DNA of 64,000 bases, taken from contig JAZKJV010010740.1 of NCBI GenBank assembly GCA_037367405.1, positions 186,001 to 250,000 of the forward strand. Reading direction: 5' to 3'. A program made the translations under genes and the position numbers. Within the stretch, counting starts at the first letter, position 1. Each line of letters starts with the position of its first letter. The notes under the pieces are model-generated. The model made no database searches and was not told the origin of the DNA. It saw nothing but the letters and a program-made list of their open reading frames with translations. Positions 39,122 through 49,792 of the stretch are shown here, in pieces. Origin of the DNA: Ottelia alismoides (Eukaryota; Streptophyta; Magnoliopsida; Alismatales; Hydrocharitaceae).

Positions 39122-39488
39122 ATTCTCATCCACTTTGAAAAACTCATCTCCTGATGAGTTGCTTGATCATCGAGTTTGGTAAAGAAGAATTCCATCTAAA
39201 ACCATTGGTTCAATCTTCCCAATTTGAACCATTTTTATTTGATCCAGCATTACGTTTATATTTTTTCTCCATTGAGTGTCGTGGTTGCAAAGTTTCTACC
39301 CCTTCACTTAAAACAAAAGTCAAGCGACGGCGATGAAGCTCGTGCCTGCGGATCCATACACGGTAGAGATCCCAATGGAGTCGGCAACGATGGTTGCTAA
39401 AGTGAGGTCGACATCGAGTGTTGTGGTTGGCACTGTGGCGGTTGGGTGTATGAATAGAGGCGTCAGGACTTGCATGGGTGGTAATTCC

Positions 39489-39543
39489 GGTGGTGGTGGT
39501 GGTGGTGGTGGTGGTGGTGATGGTGGTGGTGGTGGTGGTGGTG
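39489..39543 (+). repeat. (GGT)n microsatellite
   Basis: Eighteen or so GGT units with one GAT, inside the pol-less LTR element. The poly-Gly and poly-Pro open frames over it are products of the repeat, not genes. Confidence 0.9.
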
Positions 39544-40131
39544 TTTTGAGAAAGGGCCGCAGCTGTGAAGAAGGTGGCAAGGGTAGCAGATCTGAAGCAG
39601 GGGGTGACGGGGGTGTTTTGCAGGCGGAGATGGGATACTGCAGGGTTGGTGGCATTGGTGGAGGAATTAGGGTGGGGTGATGTGCTGGAGATGGCTTTAG
39701 AGTGGTGGATGTAGGTCCGGAATTACCTGCACAGCAGCCTGGAACATGACCAGAGTACCGTTGTCGGCATCTTTTTTATTTCTCCTTCTTTGTATCCTAT
39801 ATAGAACAGATCTAGCACTCTATACTCTTCATTCATAGGACATTTATCAAAAATTGGTCATGTTTCTTTCATGTCTTCTTGTACAGGAATTGTAAAAGAG
39901 AAATCATCATCTTGATTGAATATGTTTTCTCCAAACCTGTGTTGTATAAACGTTTTGTGGTGCAAATCTTCATCGTGATTGAGTGTGCCTTCTTCTAGCC
40001 ATGAATCCAGCCATAGTTGCACATTCATGCTTGATAGAATGTCTTGAATTTCTTCTGTCGGAACCGTGAGCCTTGGCCGTTTTACAATGCTCGACGAGAT
40101 CGTCTAATCGTAGGAACGATTCGTGCTCCAT

Positions 40132-40143
40132 GCTCTGATACCA
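40132..40143 (-). other. Primer-binding site of the pol-less LTR element
   Basis: The minus strand reads TGGTATCAGAGC, two bases from the start of the partial right LTR at 40146. Confidence 0.8.
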
Positions 40144-42474
40144 ATTGATGCGAATTCGAGATTTGGGAAGAATTGTAGAGAGGTGAGAAGAGAAGAAACT
40201 AGGGTAAGAGGATAGGGAGAAGCATGCCAAACTACGTTATTGGGCTGGGTTTCTGCGAGGAAAAAGTACCAACGAAGCAGTGGTCGTTTAGACAACAGCT
40301 TCGTATGCAAACAAGTCGAGAACTTCAAACTCTTCATCAGCCTGGCGTGCTCTGATATCAATTGATGCAGTAAAAAACATAATTTTGTTGTAAGTTTGTT
40401 TTAATTGTGTTTTTTATTATAAAAATAAAAAATCACAAACATGGGATGTGTCTTTTGAGTGAAATTTTGCTTTCTTAATGGGCTAATTCCATATACAATG
40501 CAACCTCCTCCTACGTAATTGGGAAGACGAAATGAGATTAAACTTAAGATAGCCTTTGGTTGCATCCCTCTCCCCCCTTTGAATTTAAACCACATCATGA
40601 TGAACATTTACTCCATTGCACAGACCATACACTTTGGTAACGACAACCTTCGTTCCATCAGTCTTCCACAGCAACAAAATAGTGATGGAGTGTCTGCCCA
40701 AGAGCTCCTCATCTTCCATAGCAAATTTACACCCATCCCACCCTATCAGCAGTCCCCTTCCAAAACCAATCGCCATGTACTCCAGCAACTTACTACCTCC
40801 AACTTCCTACCAGATCGCATTGAAGCCCCTCCAAATCTAGGTTTCCTGTAACGAGACCACATTTACCCTTCGCTCCACCAGCAACTCCCTCACAGCAATC
40901 CTCTTCTCAGATTGCCCCATGCCTCTGACATTCCAAGTGAACAGGTTCATCTGGAAACCTTAGCAGCCCCAGTTGGCGGCACCAGCCCCAGGGAAGTCAA
41001 GACCTCTTCCTCAAGACCCGTCCCCAGCATTCACAGAAGCTTCCTGCCCATGATCCCCCTCCTATATCTACCATGCTTGACCTGCTCCTCCGGAACCTCC
41101 TTCTCCTCCTACACCGCACTTGGCCCACCTTCATAGATGCAGCCCCACTCAGCACCCCCACCACAGCCCCCCCCCAAACGAGCCCCCTTGCACCAACCCC
41201 TATCCCCAGCCTTTGTCGAGTAGCCCCAAATTACGGTAGATCTCGAACTGCCTCTACCTCCTCCGCTCATTCAGGCAACGGCGAGAGTACCTCCACCCAA
41301 AACACCCCTACACCACCAGACTGTTGCGCTGCAACACCCCTTTGAAGACACGTCAAAATGTCCCCGCGAAAGTCCCAGACCATCGGTCCGAGACCCATCG
41401 AAAACCCACCACACGAGATGGCAGGAAACGGAGGGCATCGATGAAACGGCATCTCCGAGATGCGGAGGGCCTAGGTGCACCAACGGAGGTCCTTCGACTT
41501 GATCTGATAAGACCAAAAGGAGTCGCTCAATGCCAAGAGATCTCACTCGATTCGATAATCGGGTCCATCTCCCCGCATCAAATGGAAGCCCACTCCACTA
41601 CCCGGATCCACATGAAGAACTAGATCCAGTCCCGCACCTGCAAGCCTAGCACGATCGCTCGAAACGATAGACGAATCCTCGTGAGGATCAGAGTCACACA
41701 TAATCGGGTCCCGTGCTCCCGAGTTCGCCCACCCAAGAAGGATCGTTGCAAAGGAGCGCTTCCTACATGAAGATATCCCCAATCTATATTGAGAGTCATG
41801 CCCTTTCCCTTTTGCTGGAACTGTTGCCTCTCTTACCCAAAAAGGATGGAAGCGATTCAAAAGTACCACCAAAAGGCACTCTTTCCTTTTTCGACAACTC
41901 AAACTTCAGCGACGCACCGAATCTCTCCTATTGTCAACTCCAACTTCAAGTATCACACAAGGACGATGACGCCTCATGGACCTCTAGGTGCAAAGCACAA
42001 CCCTCAAATCTCGCATTAAACCAATACGGTAAGAGTCAAACAAGCTCCTCCACCTCCGCAACCACCTCGAGTTGTTGTCCCAGACGTAGCCCATCGCAAA
42101 CAATAGTCGTCGTGGGCATCATCGGTGTCAGAATCGCCCGAATCGCTTCGATCTTCCTTCCAACCAAAGGTAAGCCTTTAATCGAAACCATCCTCTCCAC
42201 ATGTTGTACGTGCATCCCATCACGCACATGAGGAGCTCTCCATTGCACCCTCCCAGTTGCCCTTCGCATGAGATCAAGCAACTTCTTGGTGAGATCGTAC
42301 GCACAAACATCAGAGTTATCCAACAAAATCACATCTCCAGCAAACCCGCGACCTACGGTGTAACCAATATCCTTTATTGCATCCGCTAAACACCCCTCCT
42401 GCTGCGAAATTGTTAAAACATGTCCAAAAGTCCCAGTCGTAGTATCAAATGAAATGAAGTGTTCGCTAGCAGTG

Positions 42475-42743
42475 CAACAACAACAACAACAAAGCCTTTT
42501 CCCACAATTAAGTAGGGTCGGCTACATGGATTCTTCGCCTCCATTCAGATCTATCTTGGGTCAATCTCAGGCTTATATCCAAAAAACTAAGATCCCTTCG
42601 TATAGTCTCTTTCCAACACTTCTTGGGTCGTCCTCGCCCTCTCTTAGTCGGTTCAACGTTCCAACACTCGCATCTCCTAACTGGTGCATCCATTGATCTT
42701 CTTTGCAAATGACCAAACCATCTTAAGCAGTTTTCTCGCATCT
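42475..42743 (-). mobile_element. RTE LINE 3' fragment (RTE-4)
   Basis: The minus strand reads [39 protein letters not shown] sequence, then the common 3' tail (CATGTAGCCGACCC) and (TTG)n at 42475-42492. Only the last 270 bp are present. It lies exactly between the 5' end of L1-E and the hAT transposase remnant. No TSD was found. Confidence 0.88.
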
Positions 42744-42757
42744 AAAATAGAAGAGCC

Positions 42758-43730
42758 ATGGAAAGGATAGAAGAACTTTGCATAGTGTATGCTTATGGAA
42801 TGGAAGAACCTCGTGGGAGTAACGATCCTCAAACATTAAGAGGAGGATCCAGCAGTGTGAAGCAGGTGAGAGGTCCTATGGACCTATTTGTTGGTACGAC
42901 CGATTTGGGAGGTCCCACGATTGGAACTACAAACATCCTCGAGAAGCATCATCAAACAACATTGAATGCGTTATGGAAGAAAGAGGAGAGGACTCGTGTT
43001 TGTCGTGACATTGGAAGATTTTTCTTTGAAAACGGGTTGGCATTCAATTTTGCAAATAGTACATCACTCCAAACAATGCTTCATTCTTTTGGTGCATATG
43101 GGAAGGGATTGAAACCTCCAACGACATGTGAGTTGAGATATTGGATATTGAAGGAAGAAGTGAATGACACCGACAATGTGACGAAAGCGGCAAAGGCTTC
43201 TTGGGAAGAGACGGACTGTGGCATCATGTATGATGGTGACATCTACAAAAGGTCATGCACTTATCAATTTTTGGTGAACAATCCGACTGGGACTTGGTTC
43301 TTGAAGTCCATAGATGCATCTGACAGAACAAAGAGTGCACAATTACTTTTTTTCTCTACTCGATGATGTAGTTGAGGAGGTTGGTGAAGACGCATCATAC
43401 AAGCTATATCTGACAATGCCTCGAACTACAAATCAACTAGAAAATTGTTGGTGGAGAAGAGAAAATATTTATATTGGACCCTATGTGCTGCCCACAGCGT
43501 TTATTTGATGTTAGAAGGCATTCTGAAATTGCCTTTGCATGCTTACGTTTTCAAAAAAGCCAAAAGAGTCATCAACTAGATTTATGCTCATGGTTGGATT
43601 TTGTCCATGATTATGGCAAAGATTGGGGAAGATTTGGTCCAAGCTACAATTACATGTTTTGCTACGACTTTCCTAACATTGTAGAGAATGGTCATTGGTA
43701 GGGACTCTCTCAAGTCATTTTTTTACTTCC
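42758..43730 (+). pseudogene. hAT transposase (DUF659 type), N-terminal and central part, broken
   Basis: The frame 42758-43366 reads TTNILEKHHQTTLNALWKKEE, then RFFFENGLAFNFANS, GAYGKGLKPPTTCELRYWIL, DCGIMYDGDIYKRSC and YQFLVNNPTGTWFLKSIDASD. This is the DUF659 region of plant hAT-type transposases. After a frame change it continues LLDDVVEEVGEDASYKLYL, and, after more breaks, NIYIGPYVLPTAFI (usually YWTPCAAHCI), KKAKRVIN, YAHGWILSMI, CFATTFLTL and RDSLKSFFYFLCMEEGP. The BED finger is not visible. The gene continues at 48078 after the RTE-3 insertion. It cannot produce a working transposase. Confidence 0.85.
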
Positions 43731-44438
43731 TATGCATGGAAGAGGCTGTAAGCGAAGCTATGTCAAAAGCTTCTGAAGCAAAAAGGGTTGTAGGTGAAGC
43801 TAAGTTCGTTTGAGTGGATCGATGGTGATGATGTGCGCGCGCGCACTGAGGCAGTGTTGTAATGAGAATGAGATGGAGGCAAGTGGAGCAAATTGATCCC
43901 TGAACTATTTTTTCTTGGCTTTCGAAGGTGGTGCCTAATCGCACGCCAACGTTTACTGAGAGAAGCTGCATCACTTGCGTATGGGGTCCTGTGAGAACCC
44001 ATCACAATACTTTCTTCCATCTTCTAGGGTTTATCTTCTAGGGTTCTCATATCATGGATGCGATTGGGGCTTTTGTTGCTCTTGAAAGTTGAATGATGTT
44101 GAACTTGTGCATAACGCGCACATATGCAAAACTTGATGTCGTCCGTTACAGGACCGATGCATACAGAATAATGACTGGATCCACAATAAAACTAGGGTGG
44201 ATAAATGCAACTTGGAGATGGATATGATCGTCGACAGCCTGATATTGAGGAATTAAGGTTTCAGAAGAAACCCCAGAGTTTGTTTGAACATGAATAAATC
44301 TTCAAATAATAGATGAACATGAATAATCCTCATAATAATCTTTCAAGAATAACCAAGAATCGAACTGTATTGATACTCGAATCTCGAACATGAGCATAAG
44401 AATAAATTTTTCAAAACAAATTCTTAAGAATCGAACCC

Positions 44439-44450
44439 GCTCTAATACCA
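44439..44450 (-). other. Primer-binding site, one mismatch
   Basis: The minus strand reads TGGTATTAGAGC against the usual TGGTATCAGAGC, directly adjoining LTR A. Confidence 0.75.
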
Positions 44451-44761
44451 TATTAGAAATCAAGAATGCAGATGTGTATTATCAAAGAAATAGAATAAAC
44501 TTGAAGAACACCGGGATTTTACGTGAACCCCTACTCCGTGAGGAGCGTGATGAAACCATGGGAGAATGTCTCAAAGGGCTTGTGTTTTCTATTCACTTTT
44601 CTCATCTGACACAATGGGTGTGGGCTTCTTATATAGCCCCACCTATTGACCAGAGTCTCATTAACAGTAGATGTGGGACTAAACATGTGGATGTGGTAAT
44701 TGGATCTCTAGACCCTAAAGAGATCTAATTACCCATCACTATAATGATGCATACTCCAACA
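44451..44761 (-). repeat. LTR A of the permuted copia element
   Basis: 311 bp from TATTAGAAATC (TG mutated to TA) to TACTCCAACA. It contains the same CTACTCCGTGAGGAGCG and ACAATGGGTGTGGG words as LTR B. A TATATAAG box (minus strand) lies at 44628-44635. Confidence 0.8.
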
Positions 44762-45049
44762 TGTTAGAAATCGAAAATGCAGAAGCGTAATATCACATAA
44801 AAAGAATAAACATGAAGAACATCAAGATTTTACGTGGAACCCTACTCCGTGAGGAGCGGGATGAGTCAAAGGACTTTTGTTTTCTATTCACTTTTCTCTT
44901 CTGATACAATGGGTGTGGGGCTTCTTACATAGCCCGACCTACTGATAGGAGTCCCACTAACAATAGATGTGGGACTGAACATGTGGATGTGGTAATTGGA
45001 CCCTAAAGGGATTCAATTACCCATCACTACAATGATGCATATTCCAATA
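44762..45049 (-). repeat. LTR B of the permuted copia element
   Basis: 288 bp from TGTTAGAAATC to ATTCCAATA. It shares most of its sequence with LTR A but differs by many substitutions and a roughly 20-bp deletion. It is followed by the polypurine tract. Confidence 0.8.
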
Positions 45050-46523
45050 TTCCCCCTCAAACTGGAGCATGCAATGCTTGGTTTCGATAAATAGAAAGAA
45101 CTCTCAAACTCATAATATAAGGTACTACATACAATATCAACTCAATGCATACTCTACTAACTGTCGGTTATTGTCGAGGATGTTGCTTCTCAAGTCGTGT
45201 TGGTGAGGACGAACTAAAGGGCAGGAGTGTGAGTTGAACTGGGTCTCCTTATCGGAGAACATGTGCTATGTACCACATCTGTCAGAGTCACTGAAACTAG
45301 AATGAGTCTCCACTTGGAGAACTCTGGCCCGCAATTGCTCTCTGAAGGGTCGAATTGGAAAAAGTCGTGGAAACATCCTTGTCAGAGTCCACGGTCACTA
45401 GAGAATGGAGTATGAAAGTCTCATCGTCGAAGAACGGGGTCTCTCCCATACTGGCTCAGAGAATGCGATCCCTACTCTGGAGTCCCTATGAAACCACATG
45501 AAAACCCTAGCTCACAATGGCATAGAATATAGGATCTCTATTCTGGAGTCCCTATGGATCACATGAAAACTCTGAGTCCAAATCAAAGATCGGGACCTCG
45601 CAACTGATGATCACATACAAGTACGTATGAAAATGCATACTCTAAAACAATCTGAACATAGAGTCTAAATCGGAACTGTCTGTAGAGTCTGAACTCTGAA
45701 GAATACGTAGAACTCTATATAATACTCCCCCTTTCTCCCATACTGGTCGAAAAACAATGACATCGATCAAGTTGGGAGAAGACATGAAAATGGGAAAAAC
45801 AAATTCAATTTAAAAAATAGCGTGGCTATCTCCCTTTTCGTAATGAGTTGTTCAATTTTTTATAATGCGTTGTTTCATTTTTTTGTCTTTTCTTGCAATT
45901 TTTTCCCGTGTACGGCTTTAGTTTTGTACGTAGCTTTTCTCAAAACACATTTTTTCGAACCACGACCCAACTTGGACTTAGAAAACTAGGCCTTTCTGCT
46001 TCTCCCTTTTTTAAAAAAATCCGGCCCAATTTGGCTCATATTTCAACTCTCCATTTTAAACGAATTGGGATCCTCTCCTTTTTTAAGAAACCAAGTGAAC
46101 TGACCCACCCCTTCATGTTTGGTACAAAAATCTCGACTCTAAGGAGAGTCAGAAGGATTTATTCGTGTTGGCTAAAGCAAGAGAAAGGAAAAACAAAGAC
46201 CTTTCTCAAGTGAAATGCATTAGGATGAGGAAGGTCACATGCTTTTTACTTATAAGGATATAGAGAAGATGGAAGCGGTACTTACATAAGCTTTTCATTG
46301 GAGAAGGAAATAGAAAGATCACTTTAGGAGATCTAGTTAGTAGTGAAAGTTACTTGAATTGTGCAAGCTATATACAAAAGATGGAAGTAGAGGAGCCTTT
46401 GAAGGTTATGAGGCCTGGAAAAGGTGTAGGACCTGATGACATTCATATAGAAGTTTGGACTTCAGAGAGTTTTAGGTGAGTGTGGTTCTTGGCTTACAAA
46501 TTTATTCAATGTTATTTGGCGAA

Positions 46524-46718
46524 TATCCACTTCAATGGTCTGCTAGTAATGCAGTGTGCCTATCACCCAAAAGACCAGGGTTCAAAGCCCTCCTTGTGGG
46601 ATTGGGTTAGGTAGCCAACAGCCAGCGTAAAAATTGTCGGATCTCTCAACATAGATTTGAGCAAGAATCCATGTAGCCGATCCTACTTAAAAGTAGGAGA
46701 AGGCTTCGCCATTTTTTT
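46524..46718 (+). mobile_element. tRNA-derived SINE, copy 4
   Basis: It starts TATCCACTTCAATGGTCTGC, has GGGTTCAAAGCCC as a weakened B box, and ends AATCCATGTAGCCGATCC, then GAGAAGGCTTCGCC and a T-run. It is inserted in RTE-3 with an 11-bp TSD, TATTTGGCGAA / TATTTGGTGAA (46513-46523 and 46719-46729). Confidence 0.9.
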
Positions 46719-48077
46719 TATTTGGTGAAGCAAGAAAATGTCTGAAGATTGGAGGAGAAGCATCGTGGTGCCTCTTTATAAGAACAAAGAAGACATTCAA
46801 AATTGTTCAAATTACAGAGGTATCAAGCGGATGAGTCACACTATGAAAATTTAGGAACGTGTAATCGAAAGAAGGTTGAGGCAAGTTTCCAAAGTAAAAG
46901 AAAACCAATTCAGATTCATATTAGGTCGCTAAACTATTGAAGTCATCCACTTGTTGAGGAGAACAATGGAGATTTATAAAGCTAAAAGGAAGAACCTCCA
47001 TATGATTTTTATTGATTTGGAGAAGTCTTATGACTCTGTCCCAAGGGAGATATTGTGGGGATTTTTGGAGAAGACAAGTACATGTCCTATACATTAATCT
47101 CATAAACGATATGTATGATAGGGCTTCATCTGTGTAAGGATACTGTCTGCGAAGACTGACTTTGTTGACATCAACATTGGTTTGCATCAAAGTTCAGCTT
47201 TGAGTCCATTCCTTTTTATTTTGATTATGGACGAGTTGACAAGTCACATTCAAGATAAGATACCTAGGTTCATGTTATTCACTGATGATATTGTGTTGAT
47301 TTATGAGACTAGAGATGGCGTAAATGAGAAGCATGAGGTTCGAAGACATGCATTGAGATCAAAGGATTTCATATAAGTATGGTTGAAACTGAATATATGG
47401 AGTGCAGTTTTGATGGAAGCAATGGTGAAGGAATCGATGTGAAGATTGGTGACGATAACATTCAGAAGAGAGATTCTTTTAGAAACTTGGAATCTATTTT
47501 ACGACAAGATGGGAAATTGATGGAGATGTTACTAATAAAATAAATACATGTTGGCTAAAAAGGTGATAAAAAAAAATCTTTTGAAAAATCAAAAGGAAGG
47601 ATTTTTACAAAGCAACCGTGAGACCTGCTATGCTCTATGGATCTGAATGTTGACCTGTGAAACCATAGACATTGCAGAGATTGACAGTAAACATAAATGA
47701 AAAATGCTAAGGTGAATGTATTGACACATACGTAAGATCGGATTCGGAATGATACAATCAAAAGGAAAGTTGGTGTAGCTCCGATCGAAGATAAGATGCG
47801 AGAAAACCGCTTAAGGTACTTTGGCCATTTGCAAAGGAGGTTAGTTGATGCACCTGGTAAGGAGATGCGAGTTTCGAGATGTTAAGCTGGCTAAGAGAAG
47901 GCAGGGAAGGCCCAAGAAAATGTTCGAATGAGATTATTCGAAGGGAACTAGTTTTTTTATCCAAGCCCCAAGAATAACCCAAGATAGATATGAATAAAGG
48001 CAAAGAATTCCATGTAGCCGACCCTACTTAATGTGGGAAAAGGCTTAGTTGTTGTTGTTGTTTTGTATGCATGGAAG

Positions 48078-48837
48078 AAGGGTCCTTATTCTTCCAAGCT
48101 CCAAGGGCAAAGTACGTGCAACACAATTTTGAGACACAAATCTTTTGGCTCGATGTTTCCTTTGTGATTAATACAACCAAACTTTGATCGTGATCTTAAG
48201 GATGGTAATTCTGAAAAATCTCTCCATTAGGATTCACTTACGAAAACAAGACAGAGCCAAAGAAGAAATACGTATATTTTAGGTAATGACGAGGAAAAAA
48301 TACATACCATTTTGGGACATCTTGTGGGGATAGTGCAGTGTGCTACCACCCAAAAGACCCGGATTCAAATCCCCGCTTATGGGTGTTGTGTTAGGTAGTC
48401 GACAGCCAACGTAGAAATAGTCGAATCCTTCAATATAGATTTGAGTAAGAATCCATGTAGTTGACCCTACTTGTATTGGGAGAAGGCTTCATCATTTTTT
48501 TATTTGGGACATCGTGGATGCTAGGTGGGATCATCACTTCACATCACTTGCATGTTCTGCCTACTTTTCAATCTCCATTATCACTACGAGCCTTTATTTT
48601 CCACATACACTGAGATAAAAATTGGATATGCGCTTGAATGGAGAGGTTGATAAGTGATCCGTTGAAGATGGAGTAAGTACATCTACAAATAGATGCTTTC
48701 AGAACTGCATGAGGCTTGTTCGGATATTCTAATGTTGTGAACACACGTAAGAAGAGGAGTCAAGGTATGTACTCCTCTTGGTGCATCATTCTTTGTTTTT
48801 CATTATTAAAACCTAATCATATATTATAATTTATGAC
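48078..48837 (+). pseudogene. hAT transposase remnant, continuation
   Basis: It resumes exactly after the RTE-3 TSD. With frame breaks it reads SSKLQGQS / KGKVRATQF, DRAKEEIRI, MTRKKYIPFWDIL and, after the SINE, DARWDHHFTSLACSAYF. This is the region before the hAT dimerisation domain in DUF659-type transposases (family knowledge). SINE copy 5 interrupts it at 48322-48502. Confidence 0.7.
48322..48502 (+). mobile_element. tRNA-derived SINE, copy 5
   Basis: The head is slightly shortened (TTGTGGGGATAGTGCAGTG) and the B box is GGATTCAAATCCCC. The tail is GAATCCATGTAGTTGACCC, then GGGAGAAGGCTTCATCATTTT. An 11-bp TSD, TTTGGGACATC, lies at 48311-48321 and 48503-48513, inside the hAT gene (IPFWDI codons). 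Confidence 0.9.
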
Positions 48838-49784
48838 CAGTGTTGTAGAAGTCGGTATTCGATATTCAGTCGGAGAGGTCACTCAACAGAGAATAATCGG
48901 TATTCGAGCGATTATTCGGAATTATTCGATTTGTATTTTTTTAATTATTATAAATATAAGATTTAATTCTAAAACCTATAATCGTATATATTTATACATA
49001 TATGACCATTAATTAACAAGAATCTACGATAAAAATACCAACTAATGAGATACACATATGAATCTTTGACATTTCTAGTAATATTGTTATAAATGGTAAT
49101 TCAGAAAATAATAAAACAAAAAATACAAGGTTGCAGAAAAGCGGTAGTCGGTACTCGGTTTGCGAGGTCACTGACTAACGATTAATCGGTAGTCTACGAC
49201 TAATCGGATTTAGTCGGCCATTAGTCCATTTTTTAATATTTTTTAATTATTTTTAAATATATAAATCATTTTTATACATATATTCTTATATATTAACGTA
49301 GGCTTGTACATTTTCTACATATATTTCTTATATAATAACATAGATTAGTACATTTTCTATACTATCATAATGAAACAGAAGTAGTTAACTTTAATTATAA
49401 CATTAAGCATATTAGTATAAGTTTGCTTTAAAAAAAGCAAAAACTAAAAAATAAAAAAAATTAAATGTAAAAGTCAGCAGAATAGGCAGACTAGTCGGGT
49501 CTATTAGTCGAGTTGACCGACTAATGGCCGACTAGGCCTAGTCGAGTCGGCTACCCCCTCCCCCTCCCCCCCCCCCCCCCCCCCCGACCTCGCCTAGTCG
49601 GCCGACTTTTACAAGCTTGAATAAAATAACATAAATCCAGTAATCAACCAATAGTTAGACCGACTATTCGGTTAGGCCGACTGCTAGCCGAATATTATTT
49701 GTTCAGTGGGAGACCCCCCCCCCCTTCATGCACCGCATAGTCGGATTGTCTATTCAATATAGTCGGTTGACTATTGCAACACTG
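48838..49784. mobile_element. Non-autonomous hAT element with GACTAATCGGC-type words, containing a second copy
   Basis: Terminal inverted repeats are CAGTGTTGTAGAAGTC on the left and CAGTGTTGCAATAGTC on the right. The perfect 8-bp TSD is TTTATGAC (48830-48837 and 49785-49792), as for hAT. The inside of both ends is built of TCGGTATTCGG / GACTAATCGGCCGACTA words. A second element of the same design lies at 49126-49619 (CAAGGTTGCAGAAAAGCGG..CCGACTTTTACAAGCTTG). It includes a 20-bp C-run (49566-49585). No coding capacity. Confidence 0.85.
49126..49619. mobile_element. Nested copy of the GACTA/TAGTC-rich hAT-like element
   Basis: The ends are diverged versions of the outer element's inverted repeats, with the same GTCGGTACTCGG and CGACTAATGGCCGACTAGGCC words just inside. 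The flanks are A/T-rich (AAAAAATA / AATAAAAT), so an 8-bp TSD cannot be confirmed. Confidence 0.6.
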
Positions 49785-49792
49785 TTTATGAC

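Larger units (their letters stand above)
38537..40372 (-). mobile_element. LTR retrotransposon remnant without pol, inserted in L1-E
   Basis: The left LTR (38537-39121, TGATGCGG..TGTATCA) is followed by a purine-rich GTGGATGAGAAT (minus strand). It is matched by a partial right LTR starting at 40146 (TGATGCGAATTCGAGATTTGGG). A tRNA-iMet primer site is at 40132-40143. The internal region is only about 1 kb and encodes no recognisable pol. A second, degenerate primer-site-like GCTCTGATATCA at about 40343, followed by TGATGCAG, suggests a rearranged or double right end. The class (gypsy or copia) is undetermined. Confidence 0.65.
34193..42474 (-). mobile_element. L1-type LINE, nearly full length (L1-E), interrupted twice
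   Basis: Without its two insertions (36200-37926 and 38537-~40372) this copy is about 4.7 kb. From the 3' end at 34193 (T-run, then the complement of the shared GTGGGTCCCAGCTTGG..CCACC 3' UTR) one meets: zf-RVT at 34538-34747; RT with PILQYADDTVLF (YADD at 35768-35779); early RT (PERT.LFVPRILMGDGLVM); the pre-RT connector with HRWLREGDTNTLFF at 38460-38520; endonuclease pieces (GLLIGWDGCKF at about 40740; VVVTKVYG) at 40500-40900; and an ORF1-like region to 42332 (LDLMRRATGRVQWRAPH). Many frame breaks are present, and it is dead. Confidence 0.8.
43779..46117 (-). mobile_element. Permuted copia-type element with two abutting LTRs
   Basis: It is inserted inside RTE-3; the RTE sequence is contiguous across it. 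From left to right it has: about 660 bp of internal sequence next to a primer site (44439-44450); LTR A (44451-44761); LTR B (44762-45049) directly abutting; a polypurine tract (TTCCCCCTC at 45050-45058, complement of GAGGGGGAA); and about 1.07 kb of internal sequence. That is a head-to-tail LTR-LTR junction with the internal region split to the outside, the reverse of a normal element. No pol domain is recognisable. The first 30 bp (43779-43809) resemble another bit of RTE. Confidence 0.75.
43743..48065 (+). mobile_element. RTE LINE (RTE-3), 5'-truncated, itself interrupted twice
   Basis: It is inserted in the hAT transposase gene with a perfect 12-bp TSD, TATGCATGGAAG (43731-43742 and 48066-48077). 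RTE sequence runs 43743-43778, resumes at about 46118 after a copia insertion, is interrupted again by SINE copy 4 (46524-46718), and ends with the common tail and (TTG)n at 48044-48065. Its RT has a TDD box (MLFTDDIVLIYE near 47265) in place of FVDD/FADD. Many frameshifts are present. Confidence 0.88.

Noticed and set aside
39320..39680. Poly-Gly (plus) and poly-Pro (minus) open frames of about 115 codons
   Set aside because: Both are read from a (GGT)n microsatellite inside an LTR element.
41713..42231. A 172-codon plus-strand open frame
   Set aside because: It runs antisense to the ORF1-like region of L1-E and shows no domain.
5163..48502. CRISPR-like dispersed repeats
   Set aside because: The repeats are retroposons with individual TSDs and irregular spacing in a plant genome.
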